DNA of 64,000 nucleotides from positions 1-64,000 of the forward strand of contig NZ_MBSS01000009.1 in assembly GCF_001695855.1 (NCBI RefSeq), written 5' to 3'. A program made the position numbers and the translations under genes. The DNA comes from Ensifer sp. LC163. Lineage in GTDB: Bacteria; Pseudomonadota; Alphaproteobacteria; Rhizobiales; Rhizobiaceae. The notes beneath the pieces were generated by a model. It did no database searches. It saw nothing but the letters and a program-made list of their open reading frames with translations, and was not told the DNA's origin. Shown here piece after piece: positions 35,701 through 43,488 of this stretch (its first letter is position 1; each line of letters begins with the position of its first letter).

Positions 35701-38700
35701 TGTTGAGGGCGCGGTCCATGGTGCCGAGACGCTCCTCGATGCGGTCCGTACCGGCATTGATGGCGCTGGAAATGCGGCTTGCGGCGGTTTCGCTGACCCG
35801 GTCAATTTCGCCCGCGCGTTCTCCGAGGCTGTCGGCAATGCGCTGGCCAGCGTTGTCGACGATAGCGTTGACGCTGCCAACGCTATCGCGGATGCGGTTC
35901 TCCAGCGAGCCGATGCTCGTTTCAAGGCGGGCGCCCGTGTCGTCGACCAGAGCGTTGACGCTGCCGACGCTACCGCGAATGCGGCCTTCGAGCGAACCGA
36001 TGCTCGTCTCGATGCGGGCGCCGGTATCGTCGACAATCGCGTTGACGCTGCCGACGCTATCGCGGATGCGGTCCTCAAGGGTACCGATGCTGGCCTCGAT
36101 GCGGAAGCTGGTGTCGTCGACGATCGAATTGACGTTGCCGACGCTGCCGCGAATGCTCTCTTCCAGAGAACCGAGCCGGTCTTCGATGCGGTTGCTCGTT
36201 TCATCGACGATGGCACCAACCTTGTCGACGCTGCCGTGCATGCGGCCTTCGAGCGAGCCCAGGCGGGTCTCGATGCGAGCCGCGGTGTCATCGACGATGG
36301 CACTGACGTTATCGACGCTGCCGCGCATACGATCTTCAAGCGAGCCAAGACGGGTCTCGACACGAGCACCCGCCGCATCGGCAATCGTGCCGACATTTTC
36401 GGCGCTGTCGCGCATGCGCTCTTCAAGTGCGCCAAGGCTCGTCTCGATGCGCAGGCTGGTGTCGTCGAGACGGTCATTAAGGCCGTTGATCGACATGTCG
36501 ACGCGGTTGGTCAGCGTATCGGCAGCCAGGCTGATCTGGCCTGCCGTTTCCGCCAGACGCTCGGCGATGTTGCCGGTGGTCGAGCGCATACGGGCTTCGA
36601 GCGTTTCGCCGCTGCGATCGATGATGCCGGCAAGTGCCGCCTGGCGCTCTTCGAGTGACATTTCGAGCATGCTGGCACTGGTGGCGAGGCTCGTGGCAAT
36701 CGACATGGACTGGTCGGACAGCATGCCTTCCAGCTGATCGCGGCCCTGGTCGACGGCGAGGTTGATGGCATTGATCCGGTCGTCAAGCGTAGCGCGGATC
36801 TGCTCGTGCGTCGAGGACAGCGTTTCGCGCAGGTGTTCGGCGCGGCCGGCGAGTGTCTGTTCGATTTCCGTCGCCTTGCCGGCGAGCGAGGCGGTCGCCT
36901 CGGTCGTGCGCGCCGTCAGCGCTTCGGCAATCTGTGCGCTTGTGGCGGTCAGAGCGTCCGAGATCTTGCCGACGCGGCCGCTGAGGTCTTCAGCGATCCG
37001 GGCGCTGGTGTTGGTGAGGGTATCGGAAATCTGGCTGACCCGGCCGCCGAGGTTCTCGGCAACGAGGGACACGCTGTCCGAAAGCTTCTGTTCGATTTCA
37101 CCGACGCGGTCCGTCATCGTCTCGGCAACGGCCGTGGCGCGGAAGGTGAGGTTGTCGGCGACGTCTTCGGCATGACGGCTCAAGGAGACCGCCATTTCGT
37201 TGGCGCGGGCCGTCATCGTCGAACTGATGTGGGCGGAGCGATCGGCAAGAACGCCGTCGAGTGCGGATGTCTGGCTCGAAAGGGTCTCTGCAATCGCCTG
37301 GCTGCGTTCCGACAGAACGCGCTCCAGCCGGTCGGCCGTTTCGCCGACCGCGCCTTCGATCGCGTCCGTTCCGGTCGAAAGCACGGTAGAGAGAGCAAGG
37401 GTGCGCTCAGACAGGGTGTTGTCGAGGCGGTGCTGGCTTGCGGCGATGGCGCTGGTGATTTCGTCGGTCGAACCGGTCAGCGTCTGCTCGATGCGGGCGT
37501 GGGCCGCGTGCAGGCCGTCGACGAACTGCGCGGTGCGGGTGTCGAGGCCCTCGGTCAGCCGCTGCTCGCTGGTCGTCAGCGCCGTTGCGAGCGCATCGGC
37601 GCGCCGGCCGAAGCCGCTCTCGATGCGATCCTGGGCCTCCGAAAGGGCACCCATCAGGCTGCTGGTCTTTTCGGACAGCACGCTGTCGATGCGGCTGTGG
37701 GCATCGCCGATCAGGTTGCTGAGATCAGACGTGCGGCTGCCGATCGTTTCCTCGATGAAGTCATGCGTCGCGCCGAGCGCGGTCGCAAGCGTCAGCGACT
37801 GATCCGAGAGAGCCGAGCCGATCTTCTCTATGCTGCTGTCGAGCGCACCGCCGATGGCATCGGACCCGCCGGATACGGTCTCGTTGATGCGGTGCAGGCT
37901 CTCCATCAGCTTGGTATCGAGCATGCTGGCGCGCTTGTCGAAGGCCGAGGCGAACTCGTGGAAGCGTTCGTCGAAGGCGGTGGCGAGCTGGCCGACGGTC
38001 GTCTGCAGCTTCTCTTCGAAGAAGCCGCCGCGCAGGTCGAGATCCATGATTGCGTCGTCGGCGCTGGAGCGCAGGCTCTGGCGGAAATGCGCGCCCTTTT
38101 CGTCGAGCGTGGCGTTGAGCGTGGCAAGCACGTCTTCAAGGCCGCCGGCAATCGCCTGCTGGCCGACGCTCAGGCTCTCGTTGAGGTCACGGGTGCGGGC
38201 AATCAGCGTTTCATTGAGCTGGCGGGCGCGCTCATTCAGAGCCGCGTTCAGCTTTTCGGTATTGGCGTCAAGCGAGGAGGCGCGGGTCTCGAACTGGCCG
38301 AGCAACTGCTCGCCGCGCTTGGTCAGCGTGTCGCTCAGCTGGTCGAGGCGGGTGTCGAATTCATTGCTGAGTCCGAGGCCGGCGGCCGTCAGGCCGGACA
38401 GGAGCGAGTCCGTGCGGTTCGACAGCATGGTGCTGATGTTCTGCAGCGCCGTATCGGACTTTTCGCTGAGAGCTGCTGCACGCGTGTCGATCAACGAGGC
38501 AAACGCCTCGCCGGAGATGGCGATGCGCGATGCGATGTCTTCGCCCGCCTGGTCGAGATCGTCCTTCAGCTTGCCGTGCGCACCGGCGATGGTCGAGCGG
38601 ATGCGCTCGGAGTGGCCGATGATGGCTTCGCGCTCAAGGCCCAGCTCCTGAACCAGCGTACGTACCCGCAGTTCGTTTTCGCTGTAGCTGCGTTCAAGTG

Positions 38701-39448
38701 CGTTGACTTCGGAGTGAACGAGCGTTTCGAGCTCGGTGGCGCGGGCAATCGTGCGCTCGATGCCCTCGTTCATCGCGGAGACTTCGCGGCGAACTGCCTG
38801 ACCGACGGTCATGACCCGGTCGGCCGCCGCAGTTTCCGGTTCGGCCAGACGTAGCGCCACTTCGGCCATGGAGCGCGCGGCGTTGCGCAGTTCCTGCGCA
38901 CGGGCGATCATGATGGCGAAGGAGAAGAAGAGCATGATGGGCAGCGTGATGCCGATGGCGACGCCGACCGCACCAGGGGTGGCGGCGAGATCGCTCAGCG
39001 TGCGGATCTGCCAGATCTGCGGGCCATAGAGCAGGTTGGCAACGCCGAGGCCGGCCACAGCCCAGACCACCGAGACGAGGGCGGCGACACGAATGGCGGC
39101 GCGGTTCGAGCGAACGTCCAGAGCGCGCAACATTGCCGCCGGAGAGCGGCGGCCGTCGTCGTTTGCCGGAGAAAGGGGAGGCGACTTCGGTGCGGGTTCC
39201 GGAGCGAGCCCGCGTGCAGCGTCGTTGGCTCGCGCGGCGCGGGGGGCTTCCTGCTGAGGCTTTGTATTTCGACTGTGATCGGGCGCAGCAGCCTGATTGG
39301 TGGAGTCAGACACATTTTCCTCCGGATCATCCAAGGAAGTCTTGTCGTTAGGGCTCGACTTAAGCTCGTCAAAATCGATCTTAAGGGCCGCTTCCAGAGC
39401 CTGGAAGGCCTTTTCATCAATCGACTCGTTGCTCTTCTTCGTCGCCAT
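32792..39448 (-). CDS. Giant membrane-anchored helical growth-pole-ring protein (GPR/RgsE-like)
   Basis: 2218 residues from ATG 39448 (GAGG about 10 bases upstream; an ATG at 39463 would add five residues). Layout: charged, Pro/Asp-rich cytoplasmic segment (1-117), two membrane helices (~118-142 and ~158-183), then about 1700 residues of helical, Ala/Leu/Glu/Arg-rich repeats of the apolipoprotein type, a Gln/Pro/Ala-rich linker (~2000-2110) and a compact C-terminal domain (VESLNSLSVDIARAIDHDAS, ending AHAAGRFN). Residues ~1000-1202 and ~1263-1378 are regular 29-residue repeats. This size and architecture match GPR of Agrobacterium and RgsE of Sinorhizobium, which form a ring at the growing pole and are needed for unipolar growth. 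No enzymatic motif is seen. Identity rests on architecture, not on alignment. Confidence 0.83.
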   Translation of the reverse strand: MATKKSNESIDEKAFQALEAALKIDFDELKSSPNDKTSLDDPEENVSDSTNQAAAPDHSRNTKPQQEAPRAARANDAARGLAPEPAPKSPPLSPANDDGRRSPAAMLRALDVRSNRAAIRVAALVSVVWAVAGLGVANLLYGPQIWQIRTLSDLAATPGAVGVAIGITLPIMLFFSFAIMIARAQELRNAARSMAEVALRLAEPETAAADRVMTVGQAVRREVSAMNEGIERTIARATELETLVHSEVNALERSYSENELRVRTLVQELGLEREAIIGHSERIRSTIAGAHGKLKDDLDQAGEDIASRIAISGEAFASLIDTRAAALSEKSDTALQNISTMLSNRTDSLLSGLTAAGLGLSNEFDTRLDQLSDTLTKRGEQLLGQFETRASSLDANTEKLNAALNERARQLNETLIARTRDLNESLSVGQQAIAGGLEDVLATLNATLDEKGAHFRQSLRSSADDAIMDLDLRGGFFEEKLQTTVGQLATAFDERFHEFASAFDKRASMLDTKLMESLHRINETVSGGSDAIGGALDSSIEKIGSALSDQSLTLATALGATHDFIEETIGSRTSDLSNLIGDAHSRIDSVLSEKTSSLMGALSEAQDRIESGFGRRADALATALTTSEQRLTEGLDTRTAQFVDGLHAAHARIEQTLTGSTDEITSAIAASQHRLDNTLSERTLALSTVLSTGTDAIEGAVGETADRLERVLSERSQAIAETLSSQTSALDGVLADRSAHISSTMTARANEMAVSLSRHAEDVADNLTFRATAVAETMTDRVGEIEQKLSDSVSLVAENLGGRVSQISDTLTNTSARIAEDLSGRVGKISDALTATSAQIAEALTARTTEATASLAGKATEIEQTLAGRAEHLRETLSSTHEQIRATLDDRINAINLAVDQGRDQLEGMLSDQSMSIATSLATSASMLEMSLEERQAALAGIIDRSGETLEARMRSTTGNIAERLAETAGQISLAADTLTNRVDMSINGLNDRLDDTSLRIETSLGALEERMRDSAENVGTIADAAGARVETRLGSLEDRMRGSVDNVSAIVDDTAARIETRLGSLEGRMHGSVDKVGAIVDETSNRIEDRLGSLEESIRGSVGNVNSIVDDTSFRIEASIGTLEDRIRDSVGSVNAIVDDTGARIETSIGSLEGRIRGSVGSVNALVDDTGARLETSIGSLENRIRDSVGSVNAIVDNAGQRIADSLGERAGEIDRVSETAASRISSAINAGTDRIEERLGTMDRALNIGLENVNRTIEGKAAVLVTSLRGAVSEVTQEIDAEAGRIEGKTADLVTSLRGAVSEVTQEIDAEAGRIEGKTADLVTSLRGAVSEVTQEIDAEAGRIEGKTADLVSNLRGAVGDVAQELDAEATRIEGKAAGLVTTLRSAVSEAAQELDTEAARSAGLLSKAGQDFANVLAARNSDFANAIEQTASATAARHAELARSVADASDTATARLAATHGQVASHAQNIQQGLADAEKALEARSEAIRSTLDDRTRELNSMLAGRSMELSRIIDEQARPVIDQYAATGREAAERIASLTQDSTDRLRAENTALVNAITERTGETLNAISLRAEETAKAMKMVENRLQSTALGLIDQLAANNTAIATVIDQASDNLGDMDQRLEATATRFSETTRQASDMLSTSTRLIEGKVDKLSDISASTLSQIGGIVGRFEDHSKVLGQASDLLGAAQSNLVSTLEERQDALRTLSVGLVQRSEEIERTMRALEGFVDGAFQRAEERSGLVAGNLRSGIQQSFSDVGRLLSSTEQRAAEAAESMRNALAQAGDEAGASVETVFSRAEERSRQIADTLRSGVETSFADVNKTLSAVEGRALGASEALRQAIAKVGEDAGSAIEGAFANAEERSKEVTSRLRGSVASSVSDVERMLNESGKKSDGVAAQLRDAVRVAIDEAIGRFSGATDDIRRSAGEIRKELDMTREELKRSAFDLPEEAKENAAVMRRAVAEQIKALQELSEIIGKSSTQLEVAQPLRQQPVAAVPVAAAPVARPAQQPVAEPRRQDPAPTLRGSLGIEQATVQQPAPVQPARAQPASQAVTSEVAEGGGWMRDLLRAASREEAPTTAPQRPAESQPATRTGDTRNPRHVVESLNSLSVDIARAIDHDASVDLWRRYQRGERDVFTRRLYTLKGQQTFDEIKRKYDREPEFRTAVDRYIADFEKLLADVARNDPDKRITQTYLTSDTGKVYTMLAHAAGRFN
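35314..35661 (-). repeat. Four tandem 87-bp repeats inside the gpr-like gene
   Basis: Units begin at 35314, 35401, 35488 and 35575, each 87 bp, encoding 29 residues around LVTSLRGAVSEVTQEIDAEA and GRIEGKTAD. The second and third units differ at a single base and the fourth at a few, while the first is more diverged. Near-identity at DNA level points to recent duplication or gene conversion. Confidence 0.93.
35843..36451 (-). repeat. Seven tandem 29-residue repeats inside the gpr-like gene
   Basis: Seven exact 87-bp periods (609 bp) encode a pattern R-[IVL]-E-x2-[IL]-G-[SAT]-L-E followed by -R-[MI]-R-x-S-V-x2-V-x-[AS]-[IL]-V-D. Unlike the other block, units are diverged at DNA level but conserved in period and key positions. 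The same 29-residue period is used in both blocks with different consensus sequences. Confidence 0.9.
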
Positions 39449-40056
39449 AGGGATACGCCTCATTACCTATTGCTTCCGATGAAACGTGTCCTTTTAATCC
39501 GCAACTGCGGCCAGGCACTGTCTTTATCGGGGCGGTGACGGCAAGATACGCGCATCACATCTACGCAATACCCTACTGAACACCCACTGCATTTCCTCGA
39601 TGGATAGTCGGAATTGACCCTCGAGGGCACCACTCGCACAGCTTATCCACCGGAACGGTTGCCATTTTCGTACGCAAGCCCGTTCCTAACCGTATCGTAG
39701 TGACACATTAGCCAGGTTCTTACAATTAAGAGCACTGCGGCTTCATTAAAATCCTAATGAATTCTTAATGCGATAGAGGGGCTTATGGCGGAAAAGACAA
39801 GGAAATCAGGAGGTTTAACGGGCGTTAACCATTTTCCCAGTTTCCTGCCTATATTGCGCCCCGTTTTAAGCCGATAGCAGCGCCCGCCCGTGGAGGATGA
39901 TAGCTGCACACGCCGTAGCGATCGTCCGGAGACGATGCTTGGTGAGCAGGCGTCGTCAGTCACGGCGTCCGTGCCGCCCATGGCAATCGGACCGCGAATG
40001 ACGCGGACGGCATCGGACAATGACCAACACCATACGAACAATAGGGAAATTGGCTC
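39449..40056. promoter_or_regulatory. Divergent regulatory region with CtrA-like half-site pair
   Basis: This 608-bp gap separates the giant gene from the divergent HPt gene. TTAA-CGGGCG-TTAACC at 39815-39830 resembles a CtrA site (two TTAA half-sites, here with 6 instead of 7 bases between). Around 39720-39775 the DNA is AT-rich with repeated TTAAT/CTTAATG. No gene was recognised; open frames here on both strands are short, lack binding sites and do not resemble proteins. Confidence 0.5.
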
Positions 40057-40425
40057 ATGGCGGCCCTCAGAATTGCCTTCGAAGCTCCCGATACTCCGGG
40101 CAGTTCCTCTCCTTCCGGCAGGAAGCCCATCGATTTTGCCCATCTTGCCGCGCAGACAATGGGAGACAAGGCGCTTGAAATCGAAGTACTGCAACTTTTC
40201 GCCCGCCAGGCGCGAAAGGTGATGAAGGACATCACCGACGGCGAAGTGAACGGACGCGCCCAGGCGGCCCATCAATTGAAGGGGGCAGCACTTGCCGTCG
40301 GCGCCGTCGACGTTGCGACTGCAGCGGGCGCGATCGAGCAGCGCCCTACCGATCCGGCTTTGCCCGACGTTCTTGCAGCAAGCGTGCTTGAGGCGGAACT
40401 GTTCATCCTGAAGCTCTGCCGCTGA
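40057..40425 (+). CDS. Orphan histidine phosphotransfer (HPt) domain protein
   Basis: 122 residues, a single HPt domain. The phosphorylated histidine is in QAAHQLKGAALAVGA (H-x-L-K-G motif), preceded by LLQLF-like EVLQLFARQARKVMKDI. HPt proteins pass phosphate between hybrid histidine kinases and response regulators. No kinase or regulator gene lies next to it, so its partners are elsewhere; the CctA-type kinase gene cckA is 12 kb away. It is not ChpT-like in size or sequence. The CtrA-like site upstream hints at cell-cycle timing, without proof. Confidence 0.85.
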   Translation: MAALRIAFEAPDTPGSSSPSGRKPIDFAHLAAQTMGDKALEIEVLQLFARQARKVMKDITDGEVNGRAQAAHQLKGAALAVGAVDVATAAGAIEQRPTDPALPDVLAASVLEAELFILKLCR

Positions 40426-40444
40426 TTGCAGCTTGCCAGAAAGG

Positions 40445-40484
40445 CGCATCGCGGCCCGCGCTGAAACGCCGCGTCCGCGATGCG
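40445..40484. terminator. Stem-loop after the HPt gene
   Basis: CGCATCGCGG (40445-40454) pairs exactly with CCGCGATGCG (40475-40484) around a 20-base loop, 20 bp after the HPt stop. There is no T-run, so it is only a possible terminator or message-stabilising hairpin. Confidence 0.4.
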
Positions 40485-40571
40485 ACCGCCGGCTGTTGTT
40501 GACTGAATGGCCGAATTGTTGGAAGAACTTTCCCTGAATTCGCGCCCGCTGCTCCATGCGGCTTTGCGCTG

Positions 40572-40676
40572 CTGCATAATTCCATAAATCGGAAACGAAC
40601 TATGGACAAAATTATGCAGAAATTTGAAAGTGTTACAGCGTCCTTGGCGCGTCATATTTGACGCCCGGCGCTGTAA
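40572..40676 (+). repeat. RIME1-like palindromic element, copy C
   Basis: Outer arms CTGCATAATT / AATTATGCAG and the second palindrome TTACAGCG...CGCTGTAA are kept, but the inner arms (CCATAAATCG / CTATGG) are more degraded than in other copies. It lies directly upstream of the ferredoxin gene (35 bp) and could affect its leader. Confidence 0.8.
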
Positions 40677-40710
40677 TGGCCAGTCCCATCAGCTTATTCC
40701 GGAAAGTGAC

Positions 40711-41031
40711 ATGACAAAACTTACGATCGTTGCCTTTGATGGCACGCGCCACGAACTCGATGTCGAGAACGGCTCGACCGTCATGGAGAACGCCGTTCGC
40801 AATTCGGTTCCGGGTGTTGAAGCGGAGTGTGGCGGGGCCTGTGCCTGTGCCACCTGTCATGTCTATGTCGACGATGCCTGGACGGCCGCCGTCGGTGCTC
40901 CGGAAGCTATGGAAGAGGACATGCTGGATTTTGCCTATGACGTACGTCCGACGTCGCGGCTTTCCTGTCAGATAAAGGTCAGCGATGCCCTGGACGGGCT
41001 CGTCGTGCACGTGCCCGAACGCCAGGCGTGA
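40711..41031 (+). CDS. 2Fe-2S ferredoxin, adrenodoxin/putidaredoxin type
   Basis: 106 residues from ATG 40711, with GGAAAG six bases upstream. Cluster ligands are C-x5-C-x2-C in [16 protein letters not shown] and a fourth Cys in [11 protein letters not shown]. The acidic stretch [10 protein letters not shown] matches the partner-binding helix of vertebrate-type ferredoxins. It carries electrons to cytochromes P450, ring hydroxylases or Fe-S assembly. It stands alone; no reductase gene is adjacent, so it may be the general cellular ferredoxin. Often named fdx/fdxE in related genomes, but I leave the symbol blank. Confidence 0.9.
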   Translation: MTKLTIVAFDGTRHELDVENGSTVMENAVRNSVPGVEAECGGACACATCHVYVDDAWTAAVGAPEAMEEDMLDFAYDVRPTSRLSCQIKVSDALDGLVVHVPERQA

Positions 41032-41112
41032 TGGCTGACCGCGGACACCGCGCCTGTCGAGACGACGCACCTGTGCGTCTCTCGCTCTCCGTCTATGATG
41101 CCCATGTTTTGC

Positions 41113-41148
41113 AAAAAAGCGCCTCGCTGGTCGGGTGACGAGCGAGGC
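41113..41148 (-). terminator. Intrinsic terminator on the - strand without an obvious parent gene
   Basis: AGCGAGGC / GCCTCGCT form an 8-bp stem (41121-41128 with 41141-41148). On the - strand it is followed by CGCTTTTTTG. The nearest - strand gene ends at 41519, 370 bases away, which suggests a separate short transcript or a long 3' untranslated region. Confidence 0.7.
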
Positions 41149-41271
41149 TAGGAGGGCGTATCGCACGCAGATGAGGGAGGGAACATCTGCTGCATCAAGA
41201 CACGCCAGGAGAACCTGTATTGCTGCGTCGTAGAGCTTTACACTCAAGGAAACGAACCGACGCTGCTGAAT

Positions 41272-41355
41272 TCAAGTAACGGCAATATTTATACGTCCCG
41301 CAAGGCCCATCATGGCCCGCCAAATCGCTTTCGATAACGGAGGGTTGGGTTTCAT
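41272..41355 (-). CDS. Possible 27-residue small protein or leader peptide / sRNA locus
   Basis: ATG 41355 has GAGGGCGAA directly upstream (a good ribosome binding site) and encodes MKPNPPLSKAIWRAMMGLAG plus RINIAVT before TGA at 41272. A strong - strand terminator lies 124 bases beyond. It could be a small basic amphipathic protein, or the coding may be accidental inside a small regulatory RNA of about 210-300 nt. No similar protein is recognised, so treat it as a candidate. Confidence 0.35.
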   Translation of the reverse strand: MKPNPPLSKAIWRAMMGLAGRINIAVT

Positions 41356-41518
41356 TTCGCCCTCACGTCTCATGTTTCGAATGTAAGCGAGTCGCTCATT
41401 TGCAGCTATCGCTAGATTTCACCAATAAAATACTGTGGGTGTCCGCGCGCTAAACAGATAGGGCGAAGTATATTCCCGATATGCTTATGCCGGTCGTGAT
41501 GGTGAAGCGTCGACCTGT

Positions 41519-42148
41519 CTACCGCTGTGTTTTTTTCAGCGTTTCCAGCCGGTATTGCAGCAGACGGATCATACGCTTGTCGAAATTAGCCGCCTCCGTC
41601 CGGTCGAACCGGGCCTGGTCCTTGTCATGGCTGGCGATCGCCTCGGCGCTGGCGCGCGTGACGCTTTCCTGCATTTTTTCACAGTCGGCCTGCGGCTTCA
41701 GGGCCAGAAACATCTTTTCCATTTTGCGCGCGTGGTTGCGCGCGATCTCCGCATGGCGTTCCTCGTGCCGCTTGATATCGCTCGACAGCGTATCCCAGAC
41801 CAAAGCGAGGTCGCGGCTTGCCTGCTTGCGATATTTCCAGCGCGGCAGGATGATGCGCGTGCTGAGCGTGACGCGGGCAACGCCGACCGCGCAGCGTCCG
41901 CCGCGATTGACGTAGGTGATGGTTCCGCCAAACTTGATGCGCGTGGCGCCCGGATGGCGTGCGCCCGTCGATTTCATCATCGGCCCGGCCTTGGACAGAG
42001 CCTTGTCGAGATCCGCAGCCGTGCGACCGCCGATCGAGAAATAGGAAAAGCTCTTGTTTATCACCGTCTCGCCGGACGCCGAGCCCATGGGCATCGCTAC
42101 CAGAAGGGCAAGAAGTGTGGCTTTGAACGGAACGCGTACTCGAGACAT
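41519..42148 (-). CDS. Exported DUF922-family Zn-dependent protease-like protein
   Basis: 209 residues from ATG 42148 (a preceding ATG at 42151 is equivalent). A Sec signal (ATLLALLVAMPMGSASGE) is followed by YFSIGGRTAADLDKALSKAG and the zinc-binding H-E-x-x-H in DIKRHEERHAEIARNHARKM. DUF922 proteins are predicted metalloproteases. Later sequence is charged and helical (DQARFDRTEAANFDKRMIRL). Periplasmic location is likely. It is divergent from the folate genes across about 100 bp. The substrate is unknown. Confidence 0.83.
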   Translation of the reverse strand: MSRVRVPFKATLLALLVAMPMGSASGETVINKSFSYFSIGGRTAADLDKALSKAGPMMKSTGARHPGATRIKFGGTITYVNRGGRCAVGVARVTLSTRIILPRWKYRKQASRDLALVWDTLSSDIKRHEERHAEIARNHARKMEKMFLALKPQADCEKMQESVTRASAEAIASHDKDQARFDRTEAANFDKRMIRLLQYRLETLKKTQR

Positions 42149-42253
42149 CAATGCGTAGTTCTCTTTAGTTGAACTTCAATCAAGCTTGGGGCATAGCCAG
42201 CGCGGGTGCAACAGCAAATCGAAATGGTTTCCGGCTGCGCATCGTGAGGGGAA

Positions 42254-43105
42254 ATGACTTACAATCCATTTCAAAATTTTCACTGGAAACTGGCGCATGG
42301 GCGTAACCTCCAACTGGGGTCGCGTGGCGTTTTGATGGCGATCATCAATGTTACCCCCGACTCTTTCTCCGACGGCGGTCGTTTCACTGATACGTCAGCC
42401 GCCGTCGCTCAGGGCAAGCGTTGCCTCGAAGAGGGTGCCTTGATCCTCGATGTCGGGGGTGAATCAACCAGACCCGATGCAGCGCCGGTGAGTGCCGACG
42501 AGGAACAGAGCCGGATCCTTCCGGTCATCGCGGCATTGGCGCGCGACACCGATGCCCTCATATCGGTGGATACCTACAGGGCGGAGACGGCACGGCTTGC
42601 CGTCGAAGCCGGCGCCCACATCGTCAATGACGTGCACGGGCTTCAGCGCGAACCGGATATTGCGCGGGTTGCTGCGCAGACGGGCGCAGGGCTCTGCGTC
42701 ATGCACACCGGTCGAGACCGCCAGAAGCTTGCCGACGTGGTCGATGACCAATTCGACTTTCTCGCGCGCTCGCTGCAGATCGCAGCAGAAGCCGGCATCG
42801 AACACGGGCGCATCGTGCTTGATCCAGGCTTCGGCTTTGCCAAGGACACGGATGAGAACCTGGAACTGATGGCGCGTTTTGCGGAATTGCACCGTTTCGA
42901 GCTGCCGTTTCTGGTCGGCACGTCACGCAAGCGTTTCCTCGGCGCCGTCACAGGACGTGAGCCGGCCGACCGCGACGCCGCGACAGCGGCGACGACGGCG
43001 CTACTACGTATGGCGGGTGCTGCCATTTTCCGCGTACATGATGTCGCAAACAGCAGGGATGCGCTGATGATGGCGGATGCTATGCTGGGTGCAAAGAAGA
43101 GCTGA
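42254..43105 (+). CDS. folP: Dihydropteroate synthase
   Basis: 283 residues, with GAGGGG five bases before ATG. It joins dihydropterin pyrophosphate and p-aminobenzoate to dihydropteroate; it is the target of sulfonamides. Signatures: IINVTPDSFSDGGRF, DVGGESTRPDAAPVSADEE, HIVNDVHGLQ, IVLDPGFGFAKD and VGTSRKRFLG. All are intact. First gene of folP-folB-folK. Confidence 0.95.
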   Translation: MTYNPFQNFHWKLAHGRNLQLGSRGVLMAIINVTPDSFSDGGRFTDTSAAVAQGKRCLEEGALILDVGGESTRPDAAPVSADEEQSRILPVIAALARDTDALISVDTYRAETARLAVEAGAHIVNDVHGLQREPDIARVAAQTGAGLCVMHTGRDRQKLADVVDDQFDFLARSLQIAAEAGIEHGRIVLDPGFGFAKDTDENLELMARFAELHRFELPFLVGTSRKRFLGAVTGREPADRDAATAATTALLRMAGAAIFRVHDVANSRDALMMADAMLGAKKS

Positions 43106-43119
43106 CGGGACGGATAACC

Positions 43120-43488
43120 ATGAGCGCGACCTATACGATCACCCTGAAAAACTGTGCCTTCTTTGCGCGCCATGGCGTTCTCGACGAAGAAGAATTCCTC
43201 GGCCAGCGGTTCTTCGTCGATGCAGAGCTCGAAGTGGAGCAGGGCACGGCGCTGGTCGACGATTCGATCGACGACACCGTGCACTATGGCATCGCCTTTA
43301 CCGAGATCGAGCGAATCGTCACGGGACGCCGGCGCTACCTGATCGAGGCGTTGGCCCTCGAGGTCGCCAAGACGCTCTGTGTGCGCTTCCCGCAGATCCG
43401 CCGCGCGAAGGTTTCCGTCCGCAAGCCGAACGCACCTGTGCCCGGCGTGCTCGACTATGTCGAAGTAACCGTCGAGCATGTCGCCTGA
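43120..43488 (+). CDS. folB: Dihydroneopterin aldolase
   Basis: 122 residues. FolB motifs are present: NCAFFARHGVLDEEEFLGQR, the conserved Tyr/Gly segment DTVHYGIAFTEIERIV and RRYLIEALALEVAKTL. It cleaves dihydroneopterin to 6-hydroxymethyl-dihydropterin and glycolaldehyde. It starts 14 bp after folP and overlaps or abuts folK, so the three are translated together. Confidence 0.94.
   Translation: MSATYTITLKNCAFFARHGVLDEEEFLGQRFFVDAELEVEQGTALVDDSIDDTVHYGIAFTEIERIVTGRRRYLIEALALEVAKTLCVRFPQIRRAKVSVRKPNAPVPGVLDYVEVTVEHVA

Noticed and set aside
35314-36451. Regular 87-bp repeats considered as a CRISPR or other non-coding array
   Set aside because: The period has no spacers, stays in one reading frame and encodes regular helical repeats within a single large protein.
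34412-36658. 748-codon + strand open frame opposite the giant gene, with repeated motifs
   Set aside because: The repeats are the mirror of the 87-bp repeats of the real gene; no start signal or independent resemblance.
39754-40557. 267-codon - strand open frame covering the HPt gene and its upstream region
   Set aside because: The HPt domain on the + strand is unmistakable; the antisense product has no family features and crosses the likely promoter region.
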